DNA of 64,000 nucleotides from positions 1,550,001 to 1,614,000 of the forward strand of contig NZ_CP068564.1 in the NCBI RefSeq assembly GCF_016767175.1. The letters run 5' to 3'. This DNA is from Keratinibaculum paraultunense. GTDB lineage: Bacteria > Bacillota > Clostridia > Tissierellales > Tepidimicrobiaceae. Numbering within the stretch: position 1 is the first letter of the stretch; every line of letters starts with the position of its first letter. Shown in pieces: positions 44,615 to 53,797 of the stretch. The notes under the pieces are model-generated. The model had not been told where the DNA came from. It saw only the letters and a list, made by a program, of their open reading frames with translations, and ran no database searches. The translations under genes were made by a program, and so were the position numbers.

Positions 44615-46027
44615 CTAAAAAGCGTTAGTATCACTAATTAAGGCTATAATTTCATTTATTACCCTAAACATTTCCTTAGAATAATTAAGTGCTTCATTGT
44701 ATTTGTCCTGAATATAATCATAATTTTTAGAACTAATAAGATCAATAATAATTCCTCCAACATTATGAAGAGCCTGATGATATGAATCTAATTCTTTCCA
44801 TAAATCAATTATCTTAGGATTTTCAATTTGTATAGAATGATAAAAATGACCAAATCCACACCTAGTAGCATCTATTTGTAAAGGCATAATTTGACGTTGA
44901 TTTACCATGTCTTTTAAAATTTCCATCCAAGCTTTATGAAGTCTTTTTGCATTATTTAAAATATTAATTAATTCCTCTGGTTTAATTTTACTTCCATAGT
45001 TGCTAAAAATTTTATAATATTTTGTATTATTTTCCATCAATTTTATATCAGATTTAACTACTATTCCTTTTATAGAATTTAATTCACTAAGATCCTCATC
45101 AATGGTTTCTATCATTTTAGATAATTTTTCAGTCTCAATGGATAACATATGTACTGCATTGTTTATCTCAGTAGTTGAACTATTAATTTTTTCAAAAGAT
45201 TCCATAAAACTTTCCATAGCCCCATGGATTTCTTTAATCGCCTTAAAATTATTTTCAATTAAAAGTCTAATACTTTCTGATGTCTCTGGAATTTTTTCCA
45301 TTGATGTATTAGTACTTTTTATACTTTCAATACTTTCTTCTGACATAGTTTCAATTTCATCTCGAAATATTTGAAATTCATCAAGGCTTTCTTTTGTATT
45401 TTCTGCAAGTTTACGTATTTCTTCTGAAACCACCGAAAAACCCTTTCCTGATTCACCCGCTCGAGCAGCCTCAATACTTGCATTTAAAGCCAAAAGATTA
45501 GTCTGGTCAGCAATATCTTCTATAACTGCAACAATGTCAGCAATCTTGGCTATTTTGTCCAAGAGGTCTTCTAAGTTTTTGTTAACTTTTCGATTTTTAT
45601 TCATAACTTCTTCGCAGACTTCTCCCATTTTATTGATATTTTCTTTATTTTTTTCATTATTTTGAACAACAGAATCAATGTGCATGAAAATATTTTCAGC
45701 AGTTTGCACATTATAATTTAATGCATTATTTATTTCATCCATAGTAGCTGTAGTTTCTTGTGAAAAAGCCACTGTAGATTCTATTTGAGATAATAATTGG
45801 TTCATCATTTCTTGAAGATTTTTAGAAATATATACAATTTCCGTTTCAATATTCCCAAGGGAAGCACTTAATTCCATAGTTTTAAGTAAATACTTCCTAG
45901 CATCTTCTTTCAAATTATTTAATTGATGGATTTTTTCTTGAATTATTTTAAGATTTGTATCCTTAATTTCTACATTATCATTTTGTAGAATTGCCTTAAC
46001 TTGATTTTTGTATCTTATACCAAGCAT
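44615..46027 (-). CDS. Soluble methyl-accepting chemotaxis protein with C-terminal CZB domain
   Basis: A 470-residue cytoplasmic chemoreceptor without membrane helices. The signalling hairpin has [24 protein letters not shown] in its tip, the highly conserved CheA/CheW-contact region (about 170-190), followed by [16 protein letters not shown]. The last 120 residues look like a chemoreceptor zinc-binding domain: [11 protein letters not shown] and [14 protein letters not shown] supply Cys and His ligands. Such receptors sense cytosolic zinc or oxidants. ATG at 46027 follows GGGAGGGGAAG. No chemotaxis genes are adjacent. Confidence 0.88.
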   Translation of the reverse strand: MLGIRYKNQVKAILQNDNVEIKDTNLKIIQEKIHQLNNLKEDARKYLLKTMELSASLGNIETEIVYISKNLQEMMNQLLSQIESTVAFSQETTATMDEINNALNYNVQTAENIFMHIDSVVQNNEKNKENINKMGEVCEEVMNKNRKVNKNLEDLLDKIAKIADIVAVIEDIADQTNLLALNASIEAARAGESGKGFSVVSEEIRKLAENTKESLDEFQIFRDEIETMSEESIESIKSTNTSMEKIPETSESIRLLIENNFKAIKEIHGAMESFMESFEKINSSTTEINNAVHMLSIETEKLSKMIETIDEDLSELNSIKGIVVKSDIKLMENNTKYYKIFSNYGSKIKPEELINILNNAKRLHKAWMEILKDMVNQRQIMPLQIDATRCGFGHFYHSIQIENPKIIDLWKELDSYHQALHNVGGIIIDLISSKNYDYIQDKYNEALNYSKEMFRVINEIIALISDTNAF

Positions 46028-46395
46028 GTCTTCCCCTCCCATCTTTGTTATCGTAAATTTAATTCTTCAATAGAAACTTGTCCATCTAATTAATCCATAT
46101 ACCCTTTATTAGAATGTTATAAACACTATTGTTGCAAGTAAAAATCACCATAATATATAATTAATATACAGTCAATGAACTCTCCTGATTTTATTGTAGT
46201 TAAATTATTTTAACAATACATCCTGAATTACTGGCTTTGTATTCTTCTTGGTCCTATATGTTAGGATAGTTGTCGTATATAAATAACAACATAGAAAATT
46301 ATCTTTTCCACAATTATTTTATATTACCTTTATTTTTATTATAAATATAGTATGATAGTATTGTAGTATATAAAACATAAAAGGAGGCCATTTAC
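46028..46395. other. Intergenic region between divergent genes
   Basis: About 370 bp separating the chemoreceptor and the M42 peptidase. It should contain both promoters. No further gene or clear RNA structure is seen. Confidence 0.4.
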
Positions 46396-47433
46396 ATGAA
46401 AATCGATATGAAATATGCAATTGAAAAATTAGAAGAACTATTAAAAATTCCAAGTCCTTCAGGTAATACCCATAAAGCCATAGATTTTGTAGAAAAAGAA
46501 TTTAAATCTATGGGAATTCCAACTTATAAAACAAATAAAGGCGCATTGATTGGAACAATTGAAGGATTGGATACTAAGAAGGAAGTAACCTTATCTGGGC
46601 ATGTGGATACACTTGGAGGAATGGTTAAAGAGATTAAATCCAATGGAAGGTTAAAATTTACTCAAATTGGTGGATATGTGTGGAGTACTGTTGAAGGGGA
46701 ATATGTTAATATTGAATCTAGCAATGGAAAAATATATTCTGGAACTATTTTAACCACTAAAGCGTCCTCCCATGTTCATGGAGAAGAGACTAGGACTATT
46801 GAAAGAAATATGGATAATATGGAAATAAGATTAGATGAAAAGGTATCTGATGAAGAAGATATAGAAAAATTAGGCATAGAAGTTGGAGATTTTATATACT
46901 TTGATCCTAGAGTTAATGTTATTCCTAGTGGCTTTATAAAATCTAGACATTTAGATGATAAAGCAGGAGTAATATCTATATTGACTATTGCTAAATATCT
47001 AAAGGATAATGACATCACTCCAAAATATACCACCAATTTCTTTATAAGTAATTATGAAGAAGTTGGTCATGGTGCAAGTGCTGCTATTCCTGAAAAAACT
47101 TTTGAATTCATAGCCATAGATATGGCAGCACCAGGTGAAGGACAAACTTCTGATGAATTTAGCGTTACCATATGTGCAAAGGATAGTTCTGGTCCATATG
47201 ATTTAGAATTAAAAAATAGATTAGTTAAATTAGCAAAGGATAATGATATAGATTATCGTGTAGACATATATCCTTACTATGGTTCTGATGGTTCTGCAGC
47301 TTTAAGAGCTGGATATGATTTTAAAGTGGGACTTATAGGACCTGGAGTAGATGCCTCCCACTCCTTTGAAAGAACCCATAGAGATGCTATTGAAAATACC
47401 ATAAAACTAGGGATTTTATACTTAACTAAATAG
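46396..47433 (+). CDS. M42 family metallopeptidase
   Basis: A 345-residue dinuclear metal aminopeptidase of the M42 (glutamyl aminopeptidase/FrvX-like) family. Metal and catalytic residues are visible in LSGHVDTLGGM, SRHLDDKAGV, NYEEVGHGAS, IDMAAPG and ERTHRDAIEN. It degrades peptides in the cytosol, fitting an amino-acid-fermenting lifestyle. AAAGGAGG precedes the ATG. It has its own terminator and is monocistronic. Confidence 0.92.
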   Translation: MKIDMKYAIEKLEELLKIPSPSGNTHKAIDFVEKEFKSMGIPTYKTNKGALIGTIEGLDTKKEVTLSGHVDTLGGMVKEIKSNGRLKFTQIGGYVWSTVEGEYVNIESSNGKIYSGTILTTKASSHVHGEETRTIERNMDNMEIRLDEKVSDEEDIEKLGIEVGDFIYFDPRVNVIPSGFIKSRHLDDKAGVISILTIAKYLKDNDITPKYTTNFFISNYEEVGHGASAAIPEKTFEFIAIDMAAPGEGQTSDEFSVTICAKDSSGPYDLELKNRLVKLAKDNDIDYRVDIYPYYGSDGSAALRAGYDFKVGLIGPGVDASHSFERTHRDAIENTIKLGILYLTK

Positions 47434-47448
47434 CTAATTTTTTAGGTA

Positions 47449-47484
47449 TAGAGTCGTAAAATATTTAATAGTTTTACGGCTCTA
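47449..47484 (+). terminator. Terminator after the M42 peptidase gene
   Basis: TAGAGTCGTAAAA pairs with TTTTACGGCTCTA, with one G-U pair, over a 10-base loop. It lies 15 bp after the stop codon. Confidence 0.75.
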
Positions 47485-47610
47485 TTAACTACATGTATAA
47501 TATTTCCTGGTTTATTTTTTAAATTATTTAACAAAATATATTATACAAGTATTTGTAAAAAATAATCCAAAGATACTGAAAAATACTATTTAATTTAAAG
47601 AGGTGATTTA

Positions 47611-48129
47611 ATGAGTATAAATGAAAAATTTATTATAAATTTACAAGGAAAATCTTATGTTACCTATGAGGGACTTTTGGATTTAGCCCATCAACATAAT
47701 TTAAAATCCTTAGAAGTGGAATTAATTCAAATTCCTACAAAGGAAAACAATATGACTGCCATATGTAAGGCAACTGCCACCACAGAAGACAAAATATATA
47801 CAGATATTGGTGATGCTAGCCCCCAATCAGTTAACAATACTATAGCACCCCATTTGATTCGAATGGCCTCCACTAGAGCTAAAGCTAGAGTACTTAGGGA
47901 TTTAACTAATGTAGGAATGACTGCTGTAGAAGAAATATCCTATAATGAAGAAACGTCTGAATACAATGAACCTTATATAGCCAATGAAGAACCACCAACT
48001 AAAAGGCAATTAGAAACTTTAAAAAAATTAGCAGATGAATTAAACATAGCTATTGATTATGAAAATTTGACTAAAAGAACTGCAGGTAATTTAATATCTA
48101 AAATGCTAGATGAAGTAAAAAAAGCCTAA
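47611..48129 (+). CDS. Conserved hypothetical protein, Rad52/ERF-like pattern
   Basis: A 172-residue soluble protein. The N-terminal domain (about 1-120) has a beta-rich start (FIINLQGKSYVTYEGLLDLA) and an ending of the type HLIRMASTRAKARVLRDLTN. That ending recalls the conserved helix of phage single-strand annealing and related recombination proteins. A C-terminal helical segment (PPTKRQLETLKKLADELN) resembles the short tail seen on such proteins. The link is by pattern only. It stands alone, convergent with yvcK. AGAGGTG lies before the ATG. Confidence 0.6.
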   Translation: MSINEKFIINLQGKSYVTYEGLLDLAHQHNLKSLEVELIQIPTKENNMTAICKATATTEDKIYTDIGDASPQSVNNTIAPHLIRMASTRAKARVLRDLTNVGMTAVEEISYNEETSEYNEPYIANEEPPTKRQLETLKKLADELNIAIDYENLTKRTAGNLISKMLDEVKKA

Positions 48130-48156
48130 CAATCAGCTAGACTTGATAGGCTTTTT
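48119..48156. terminator. Convergent terminator
   Basis: AAAAAGCCTA and TAGGCTTTTT flank an 18-base loop between two converging genes. It overlaps the 3' end of the 172-residue gene and serves both directions. Confidence 0.7.
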
Positions 48157-49404
48157 CTTTGCAATTTCAACTAATAGTTGACTTAATAGTATAGAATTGT
48201 GACGAATGTAATCTTTTTTAATGTCTATTAAATTTTCCTTAATAAGCCTAATACCCTTCTCTTTTAATATCCTCTCATCATTTTCCCCTAATATTACTGG
48301 CTTAGAACCGTCCGAAGTATATTTTTTTAATACTTCTTGGGGGATTTCCCCAGTATTTGCTATTACATAATCTAATAGATCCTTTCTGCTATGAGAAAGT
48401 ATTCCCTTAACATGGTCTAATACAGTATAATCATCTGTTTCTCCAGGTTGAGTCATTATATTGGTAATATACACTTTTGGTGCTTTAGATTCATATATTT
48501 TATCCACTATGTTATTTACCAATAAATTAGGTATAACACTAGTATATAAACTACCAGGACCTAGTACTATTAAGTCTGCTTCTTCTATAGCCTCTATAGC
48601 TTCTATTAATGGATAGCTCTCCTTAGGTTCTATATAGACTCTGCGAATTTTACTTGATATTTCCTTGCATCTTTTAGGAATCTCTGATTCTCCCTTTACA
48701 ATCTCGCCATTTTCCAATTCTGCATATAAAACTACGTCTTCAAGAGTCATAGGAAGCACTTTCCCTGTTACTGCTAGTACATTACTAGTTTCTTTTACTG
48801 CCATTTCAAAACTGCCACATATTTCATTCATAGCAGCTAAAAATAAGTTTCCAAAATTTTGTCCCTTTAATTTTCCTTCACTAAATCTATATTGTAACAA
48901 CTTTTCCATGATAGGTTCAGTATTTGCAAGGGCTAATATACATGATCTAATGTCACCTGGAGGGAGCATACCTAAATCCTCTCTTAGTATACCTGAGCCT
49001 CCTCCATCATCAGCAACAGTTACAATCGCAGTAATATTAGATGTAAATTCTTTTAATCCCCTAAGCAATACAGAAAGTCCAGTACCACCACCTATAACTA
49101 CTATTTTTGGTCCTTTGGATAGTACCCTTTCTCTATATATTATATTATTTATATCCTCTCTGTTTAAATCTTTATTTCCATTAGATTTACACACATATTT
49201 AATTACGTTATTATAAGATTTAGTAACAGAAAATATTATAAGAACTGTCCCAGTTATTATAAGTAAAATTTTTGTGCTCAATTTATAATTAATAGATATT
49301 TTATACATAAAATCAGATAATCCCATGGAAAGTAAAAATATACCTATTATCCCCAAAAGTATCCAACCTGTAATTATCAATTTTGGTCTATATTTTTTAA
49401 TCAT
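48133..49404 (-). CDS. yvcK: YvcK/CofD-like regulator (gluconeogenesis factor)
   Basis: A 423-residue protein. Two N-terminal membrane helices (about 10-30 and 38-58) precede a CofD-like Rossmann domain with VVIGGGTGLSVLLRGLKEF, VTVADDGGGSGILRE and LGPGSLYTSVIPNLL. In Bacillus it binds UDP-sugars and affects cell-wall metabolism and growth on gluconeogenic carbon sources. The membrane extension is found in several clostridial forms. It follows rapZ by 14 bp. Confidence 0.92.
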   Translation of the reverse strand: MIKKYRPKLIITGWILLGIIGIFLLSMGLSDFMYKISINYKLSTKILLIITGTVLIIFSVTKSYNNVIKYVCKSNGNKDLNREDINNIIYRERVLSKGPKIVVIGGGTGLSVLLRGLKEFTSNITAIVTVADDGGGSGILREDLGMLPPGDIRSCILALANTEPIMEKLLQYRFSEGKLKGQNFGNLFLAAMNEICGSFEMAVKETSNVLAVTGKVLPMTLEDVVLYAELENGEIVKGESEIPKRCKEISSKIRRVYIEPKESYPLIEAIEAIEEADLIVLGPGSLYTSVIPNLLVNNIVDKIYESKAPKVYITNIMTQPGETDDYTVLDHVKGILSHSRKDLLDYVIANTGEIPQEVLKKYTSDGSKPVILGENDERILKEKGIRLIKENLIDIKKDYIRHNSILLSQLLVEIAKKKPIKSS

Positions 49405-49418
49405 GAAAATTACCCTTT

Positions 49419-50276
49419 CTAATCTAATTTATAATCTCTATGACTTGCTATAGCTCTATGCCCTTTACCTTTAAGTTCATCTACTATTTTGTTAGTTATA
49501 GCCACAGAACGGTGCCTTCCGCCAGTACATCCTATTCCTATTATAAGCTGGGTTTTACCTTCCTTTATATAATAAGGTATTAAAAATTCCAGCATATCCA
49601 ACAATTTTTCTAAAAATGTATTAGTCTGTTCCCAAGCAAATATATAATCCTTCACAGCTTTATCTTCTCCAGTTAAATCCCTTAACTCTGGAATATAATA
49701 AGGATTTGGAATAAATCTCACATCAAACACCAAATCTGCATCTAATAGTATCCCATGCTTAAATCCAAAAGACACAACAGATATGGTAAGTTGTCTAAAT
49801 TCTTCTCCTTCTACAAATATTTTAGATATTTCCTCTTTCAACATTCCTATAGTCAATTTAGATGTGTCTATTATATAATCCGCTCTATTTTTTATATTCT
49901 CTAATAATACTCTTTCTTCTTCTATTCCATCTATAATTCTTCCATGAGGATTTAATGGATGAGGTCTTCTAAGTTCTTTATATCGCTTTACTAAAACAGG
50001 ATCTTCTGCATCTAAAAACAATATCCTATATTTTACATTCATTTTTTCTAATTCTTCTAAACTATCAAATAGATCTTGGAAGAATATTCCACCTCTAATA
50101 TCCACCACTACAGCTACTTTGTCTATAGTCCCTTTAGACTTGCAACATAATTCCGCAAACTTAGGTAATAAAGTAGGTGGAAGATTATCCATGCAGTAAT
50201 ACCCCATATCCTCCATTGCCTTCATAGCTTGACTCTTTCCTGCTCCAGACATTCCTGTAATAATAACAAATTCCAA
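49419..50276 (-). CDS. rapZ: RNase adapter RapZ / YvcJ nucleotide-binding protein
   Basis: A 285-residue P-loop protein. The Walker A is [12 protein letters not shown] close to the N-terminus. The C-terminal domain carries [15 protein letters not shown], the conserved motif of the family. It binds nucleotides, and in other bacteria UDP-GlcNAc or small RNAs, and links to cell-wall precursor control. TTG at 50276 is taken as start because AGGAGGTGGG lies just upstream; an ATG at 50309 would overlap the preceding gene and lacks a site. Confidence 0.93.
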   Translation of the reverse strand: MEFVIITGMSGAGKSQAMKAMEDMGYYCMDNLPPTLLPKFAELCCKSKGTIDKVAVVVDIRGGIFFQDLFDSLEELEKMNVKYRILFLDAEDPVLVKRYKELRRPHPLNPHGRIIDGIEEERVLLENIKNRADYIIDTSKLTIGMLKEEISKIFVEGEEFRQLTISVVSFGFKHGILLDADLVFDVRFIPNPYYIPELRDLTGEDKAVKDYIFAWEQTNTFLEKLLDMLEFLIPYYIKEGKTQLIIGIGCTGGRHRSVAITNKIVDELKGKGHRAIASHRDYKLD

Positions 50277-50295
50277 TAAAAACCCACCTCCTGGT

Positions 50296-51027
50296 TTATT
50301 CTTTTGCATTTACTATCCTACATATAGGTACTTTAGCTTCCAATGCCCTCTGTATCCCTTGTTGAAGTTCCCCTACATCTGAAGGATGATGGGCATCACT
50401 GTTTATATAAAATTTAACCTTCGTATTTAATGCTTTCTTTATATTTTCTACAGATAATTGACTATGATGGGAATTTATCTCTAAAGCAGTATTATGCTTA
50501 TAGGCAACTTCCCCTACCTTTTCTATGTCTAATTTAGCTTTAGAACCAGGATGGGTAATTATATCTATTGGATATTTTTCTATAGCTTTAATCACTGCTT
50601 TAGTATTTAAATCCACCATATTATCATTTAAAAAAGGCAGCACTTTGGATAAATAATTTAAACCATAAAAATACCACATACTCTTTATGTTATTGGGAAT
50701 TATACCATAATGGAACCCCAACAATAATATATCCAATACTTCTAACATGCTATCATCAACATCTATATTTCCATCATAATCCATTACATTAGCTTCTATC
50801 CCTAATAATATATTAATTTCTTTATATTCTTTATTTAATTCATCTATTTCTTTCCTCATTTTAAATATATTATCCCTCTTTATACCATATATAATATGTC
50901 CTGGTCCATGATCACATATGGCTATTTCCTTTAATCCCTTCTCTATTGAAACCTCTACATTTTCCCTAATAGTACCTTTTCCATGACTATATATGGTATG
51001 AGTATGGTAATCTCCTATTATCTGCAT
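50296..51027 (-). CDS. PHP domain phosphoesterase
   Basis: A 243-residue metal-dependent hydrolase of the PHP family. Ligand motifs are [14 protein letters not shown] near the N-terminus, [24 protein letters not shown] and [11 protein letters not shown]. It is similar to YcdX-type and histidinol-phosphatase-like enzymes; the substrate is unknown. It lies between murB and rapZ, each within about 20 bp, so it belongs to this cell-wall operon. Confidence 0.88.
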   Translation of the reverse strand: MQIIGDYHTHTIYSHGKGTIRENVEVSIEKGLKEIAICDHGPGHIIYGIKRDNIFKMRKEIDELNKEYKEINILLGIEANVMDYDGNIDVDDSMLEVLDILLLGFHYGIIPNNIKSMWYFYGLNYLSKVLPFLNDNMVDLNTKAVIKAIEKYPIDIITHPGSKAKLDIEKVGEVAYKHNTALEINSHHSQLSVENIKKALNTKVKFYINSDAHHPSDVGELQQGIQRALEAKVPICRIVNAKE

Positions 51028-51039
51028 ATTTCGCCCTTC

Positions 51040-51948
51040 CTAATCTCCTATTATTTTTATTTCTGGTTCTAATAATATATCAAATTTATCCCTTACAACC
51101 TTTTGAACTGTTTTTATAAGGGTAAATACATCTTCAAACGTAGCATTACCTTTATTTATAATAAATCCACAATGTTTTTCAGAAACTTGTGCATCTCTAA
51201 ATCTTAAACCCTTCAAACCTGCATCATCAATTAACTTACTTGCATAATGCCCTATTGGACGTTTAAATACACTTCCTCCACTAGGATATTCCAGTGGTTG
51301 TTTGGATTTTCTTTTATAAGCTAAATCCTTCATTTCCTGTTCTATTATGGAATAATCTCCCTTCTTTAATTGAAACTCCACAGCAAGAACTATAAGCTCA
51401 TCATCTACTACTCTACTTCCTCTATGCCTAAAATTCATCTGTTCCTTTTCTAATTCCAATATATTATTTTCTTTATCCAGTACCTGAACTTTAGAAACTA
51501 TATCCTTCATCTCGCCCCCATAAGCTCCAGCATTCATAGCTATAGCTCCTCCTACAGTTCCTGGTATGCCACTGGCAAATTCAAATCCTGTTAGAGAATT
51601 TTCCAATGCTTTTTTGCCTACAATGGATAATAAAGCTCCACTTTGACAAATAATCCTATCATCCACTACATCTATTTTATCATAATCTTTACCAATCTTT
51701 ATAACTACTCCTCTAATACCTGAATCCTTTACAAGTAAATTGGTTCCATTCCCCATAACAAAATATTTTATATTATTATTCCTACAAAATTTAATGGATT
51801 CTACAATATCTTCTTCTCTTTTAGGTATTATCATTATATCTGCTGGACCACCTATTTTAAAGGAAGTGTGATTTTTCATAGGTTCATCAAGTAAAACTTC
51901 TCCAAAATTTAATTGTTTAAATTGTTCATATAGCTTTTCCTTTTCCAA
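51040..51948 (-). CDS. murB: UDP-N-acetylenolpyruvoylglucosamine reductase MurB
   Basis: A 302-residue FAD enzyme that reduces UDP-GlcNAc-enolpyruvate to UDP-MurNAc in peptidoglycan synthesis. FAD-binding motifs include HTSFKIGGPADIM, VMGNGTNLLV and FASGIPGTVGGAIAMNAGAYGGE. The catalytic Ser is in PSGGSVFKRP and the final Glu in LLEPEIKIIG. The length fits type II MurB of Gram-positives. GGAGTGGTA precedes the ATG. Confidence 0.95.
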   Translation of the reverse strand: MEKEKLYEQFKQLNFGEVLLDEPMKNHTSFKIGGPADIMIIPKREEDIVESIKFCRNNNIKYFVMGNGTNLLVKDSGIRGVVIKIGKDYDKIDVVDDRIICQSGALLSIVGKKALENSLTGFEFASGIPGTVGGAIAMNAGAYGGEMKDIVSKVQVLDKENNILELEKEQMNFRHRGSRVVDDELIVLAVEFQLKKGDYSIIEQEMKDLAYKRKSKQPLEYPSGGSVFKRPIGHYASKLIDDAGLKGLRFRDAQVSEKHCGFIINKGNATFEDVFTLIKTVQKVVRDKFDILLEPEIKIIGD

Positions 51949-51966
51949 AATACCACTCCTATATCC

Positions 51967-53241
51967 TCATTTTAAATTATTTTTCAATTTGTTTATTTTT
52001 ATTTTAGCATTTTCTATTGCCTCATAGGAAGGCTTTTTCCCCAAAAGGGCATTTATTATTTCTTCATGGATTATGGAATCTATCTCGTTCCAATTATCTA
52101 CAATAGGTATGTAGTGGGTATAAGATAGACTTTCTTCTATTTTTTTCATATTGATATTATCTGTATACATATCATCTATGCCTCTTTTAACTGTGAATAG
52201 GCTAATTTCTTCTAAAAGTTTTTGATTGGAATTTGTAGTTAAATGTTTTAAAAATTCAACACACATTTTCATCTTTTTGGGATCCTCATCCTTTATTATT
52301 CCATAAGAAATTATATCGCTACTTAAAATCACTGGCAAGTTTTTGTCCCCCGTAGGAAAATTTACCACTTCAAAATTAAAACCATTATCTTCTCTATAGG
52401 ATTTTTCCAATACATCTATTGCCCAAGAACCTGTAGCAAAAGCTGCCACTCTTTGATCTTCAAAAAACATATTCCAAGCATCCTTCTCCCCTATTATACC
52501 AAAATAATCAGGTACAATTCCATGTTTATATTTTAAATCCATCAATCTTTCTAAGCCTTTAATAGCTTTCTCTCCATAAAAACTATATTCTAATCTTTTA
52601 GGTTCTATAAACTGAGCTCCATCGGATAGTATTATTCCCCAAATATGATAATTATTTTCTCCAATAGAAGTCAAAAATCCGTACTCATCTATTACACCAT
52701 CTCCATTAGAGTCACAAGTTAATTGCTTTAAAGCATCTACAAATTCCTCATAAGTCCAATTTCCATCTATAGGAGGGTTAACCCCCCTTTCATAAAATTT
52801 ATCTAAATTTATATATATAGCACTTGTAGTCATAGCTATAGGTAAAGCCTTCAATTCCTTATTATATGTTACAGGTACTAATGCTTGATGTTTAAATTCC
52901 TCTAATTCTTCATTTTCAAAATAATCGTCTAAAGGTTCTAATACGTCTAAATTTGAAAAGTTTAAATCTACAGGAATTATATCTGGCATAGTATCCTTAT
53001 TATCATCCTTAGATACAATTTCTATATATACTCCTGGATTTTGTTTTTCAAAGGTTCGAATTCTATTTTGTAGCCATTTATAAGAACCTTTCCTAGAAAA
53101 GTCCCATATCTCTATTATACCCTTATAAGGTTCTTCTTCTACTTTTTCTAATTGAATAAAATTATTTATAAATAGATTATAAGTCCAAACCAATATAAAT
53201 CCAACTAAAATAAATAAAACTATTCTCCTCAAAATAGCCAC
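51967..53241 (-). CDS. Membrane-anchored extracellular solute-binding protein (family 1)
   Basis: A 424-residue protein with an uncleaved-looking N-terminal membrane segment (RRIVLFILVGFILVWTYNLF) and no lipobox Cys. The rest has the sugar-binding-protein fold, with WTYEEFVDALKQLT, FATGSWAIDVLE and a helical end. No permease or ATPase gene is adjacent, so it may be an orphan receptor or serve a distant importer. It contains DSNGDGVIDEYG, a calcium-loop-like segment. It lies upstream of murB in the same direction, 18 bp away. Confidence 0.82.
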   Translation of the reverse strand: MAILRRIVLFILVGFILVWTYNLFINNFIQLEKVEEEPYKGIIEIWDFSRKGSYKWLQNRIRTFEKQNPGVYIEIVSKDDNKDTMPDIIPVDLNFSNLDVLEPLDDYFENEELEEFKHQALVPVTYNKELKALPIAMTTSAIYINLDKFYERGVNPPIDGNWTYEEFVDALKQLTCDSNGDGVIDEYGFLTSIGENNYHIWGIILSDGAQFIEPKRLEYSFYGEKAIKGLERLMDLKYKHGIVPDYFGIIGEKDAWNMFFEDQRVAAFATGSWAIDVLEKSYREDNGFNFEVVNFPTGDKNLPVILSSDIISYGIIKDEDPKKMKMCVEFLKHLTTNSNQKLLEEISLFTVKRGIDDMYTDNINMKKIEESLSYTHYIPIVDNWNEIDSIIHEEIINALLGKKPSYEAIENAKIKINKLKNNLK

Positions 53242-53301
53242 CTCCTACAATATAAATATTCATCGGAAATAACCATTATGTGAAGAATAGTTTTTATATC
53301 A

Positions 53302-53706
53302 CTAACCAATCTTTTCCTTTAAAGCTTGAATTTCTAATTCATGTCTCCCTACAATTTCCTTTAATCTTCTATTTTCCTGCTCAAATCCTTCATTTTTCTT
53401 GTTGCTTTCTTCTTTAAATTCCGTTAAAAATGCTGTTTGCTCATATACTGCATTTAATTTATCATCCATTTTGTCTAATTTGTTTTCTATTTTATATACT
53501 CTTCCTTTTAATCCGCTTACATCTTCTCTTACTCCTACCATATCATTCTTTAATCCACTTACATCTTCTTTTACTCCTGCCATATCATTCTTTAATCCAC
53601 TTACATCTTCTCTTACTCCTACCATATCATTCTTTAATCCGCTTACATCTTCTCTTAACGTTTTTAATTCCTTTAAAACTATGGTTTGAAATTCTTCATT
53701 AGTCAT
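53302..53706 (-). CDS. Coiled-coil protein with 14-residue repeats
   Basis: A 134-residue protein that is almost wholly heptad-patterned. Residues about 20-65 repeat the unit REDVSGLKNDMVGV three and a half times, followed by more coiled coil (KIENKLDKMDDKLNAVYEQ) and a Glu-rich end. ATG at 53706 has GGAGGTG upstream. No membrane helix or catalytic motif is seen. Function unknown; similar repeat proteins are common next to phage or surface genes, but nothing here supports either. Confidence 0.75.
   Translation of the reverse strand: MTNEEFQTIVLKELKTLREDVSGLKNDMVGVREDVSGLKNDMAGVKEDVSGLKNDMVGVREDVSGLKGRVYKIENKLDKMDDKLNAVYEQTAFLTEFKEESNKKNEGFEQENRRLKEIVGRHELEIQALKEKIG
53516..53653. repeat. 42-bp tandem repeat inside a coding region
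   Basis: The word CTTACATCTTCT recurs at 53516, 53558, 53600 and 53642, a strict 42-bp period with few substitutions. Each unit encodes 14 residues (two heptads), so copy-number change would keep frame and coiled-coil register. Confidence 0.85.
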
Positions 53707-53797
53707 CTTTAACACCTCCTATAACTATCTTTCGAATATTATACCATATTTAATAAATGTATTGAATAAGGTTCATATTTTTTATATCATCTGTATT

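Noticed and set aside
53516-53653. CRISPR-like regular repeats
   Set aside because: The period is strict but there are no spacers; the repeats are in-frame coding heptads. No CRISPR array or cas gene is seen in the window.
53399-53702. Plus-strand repetitive ORFs opposite the coiled-coil gene
   Set aside because: They are by-products of the 42-bp repeats on the other strand and have no ribosome binding site.
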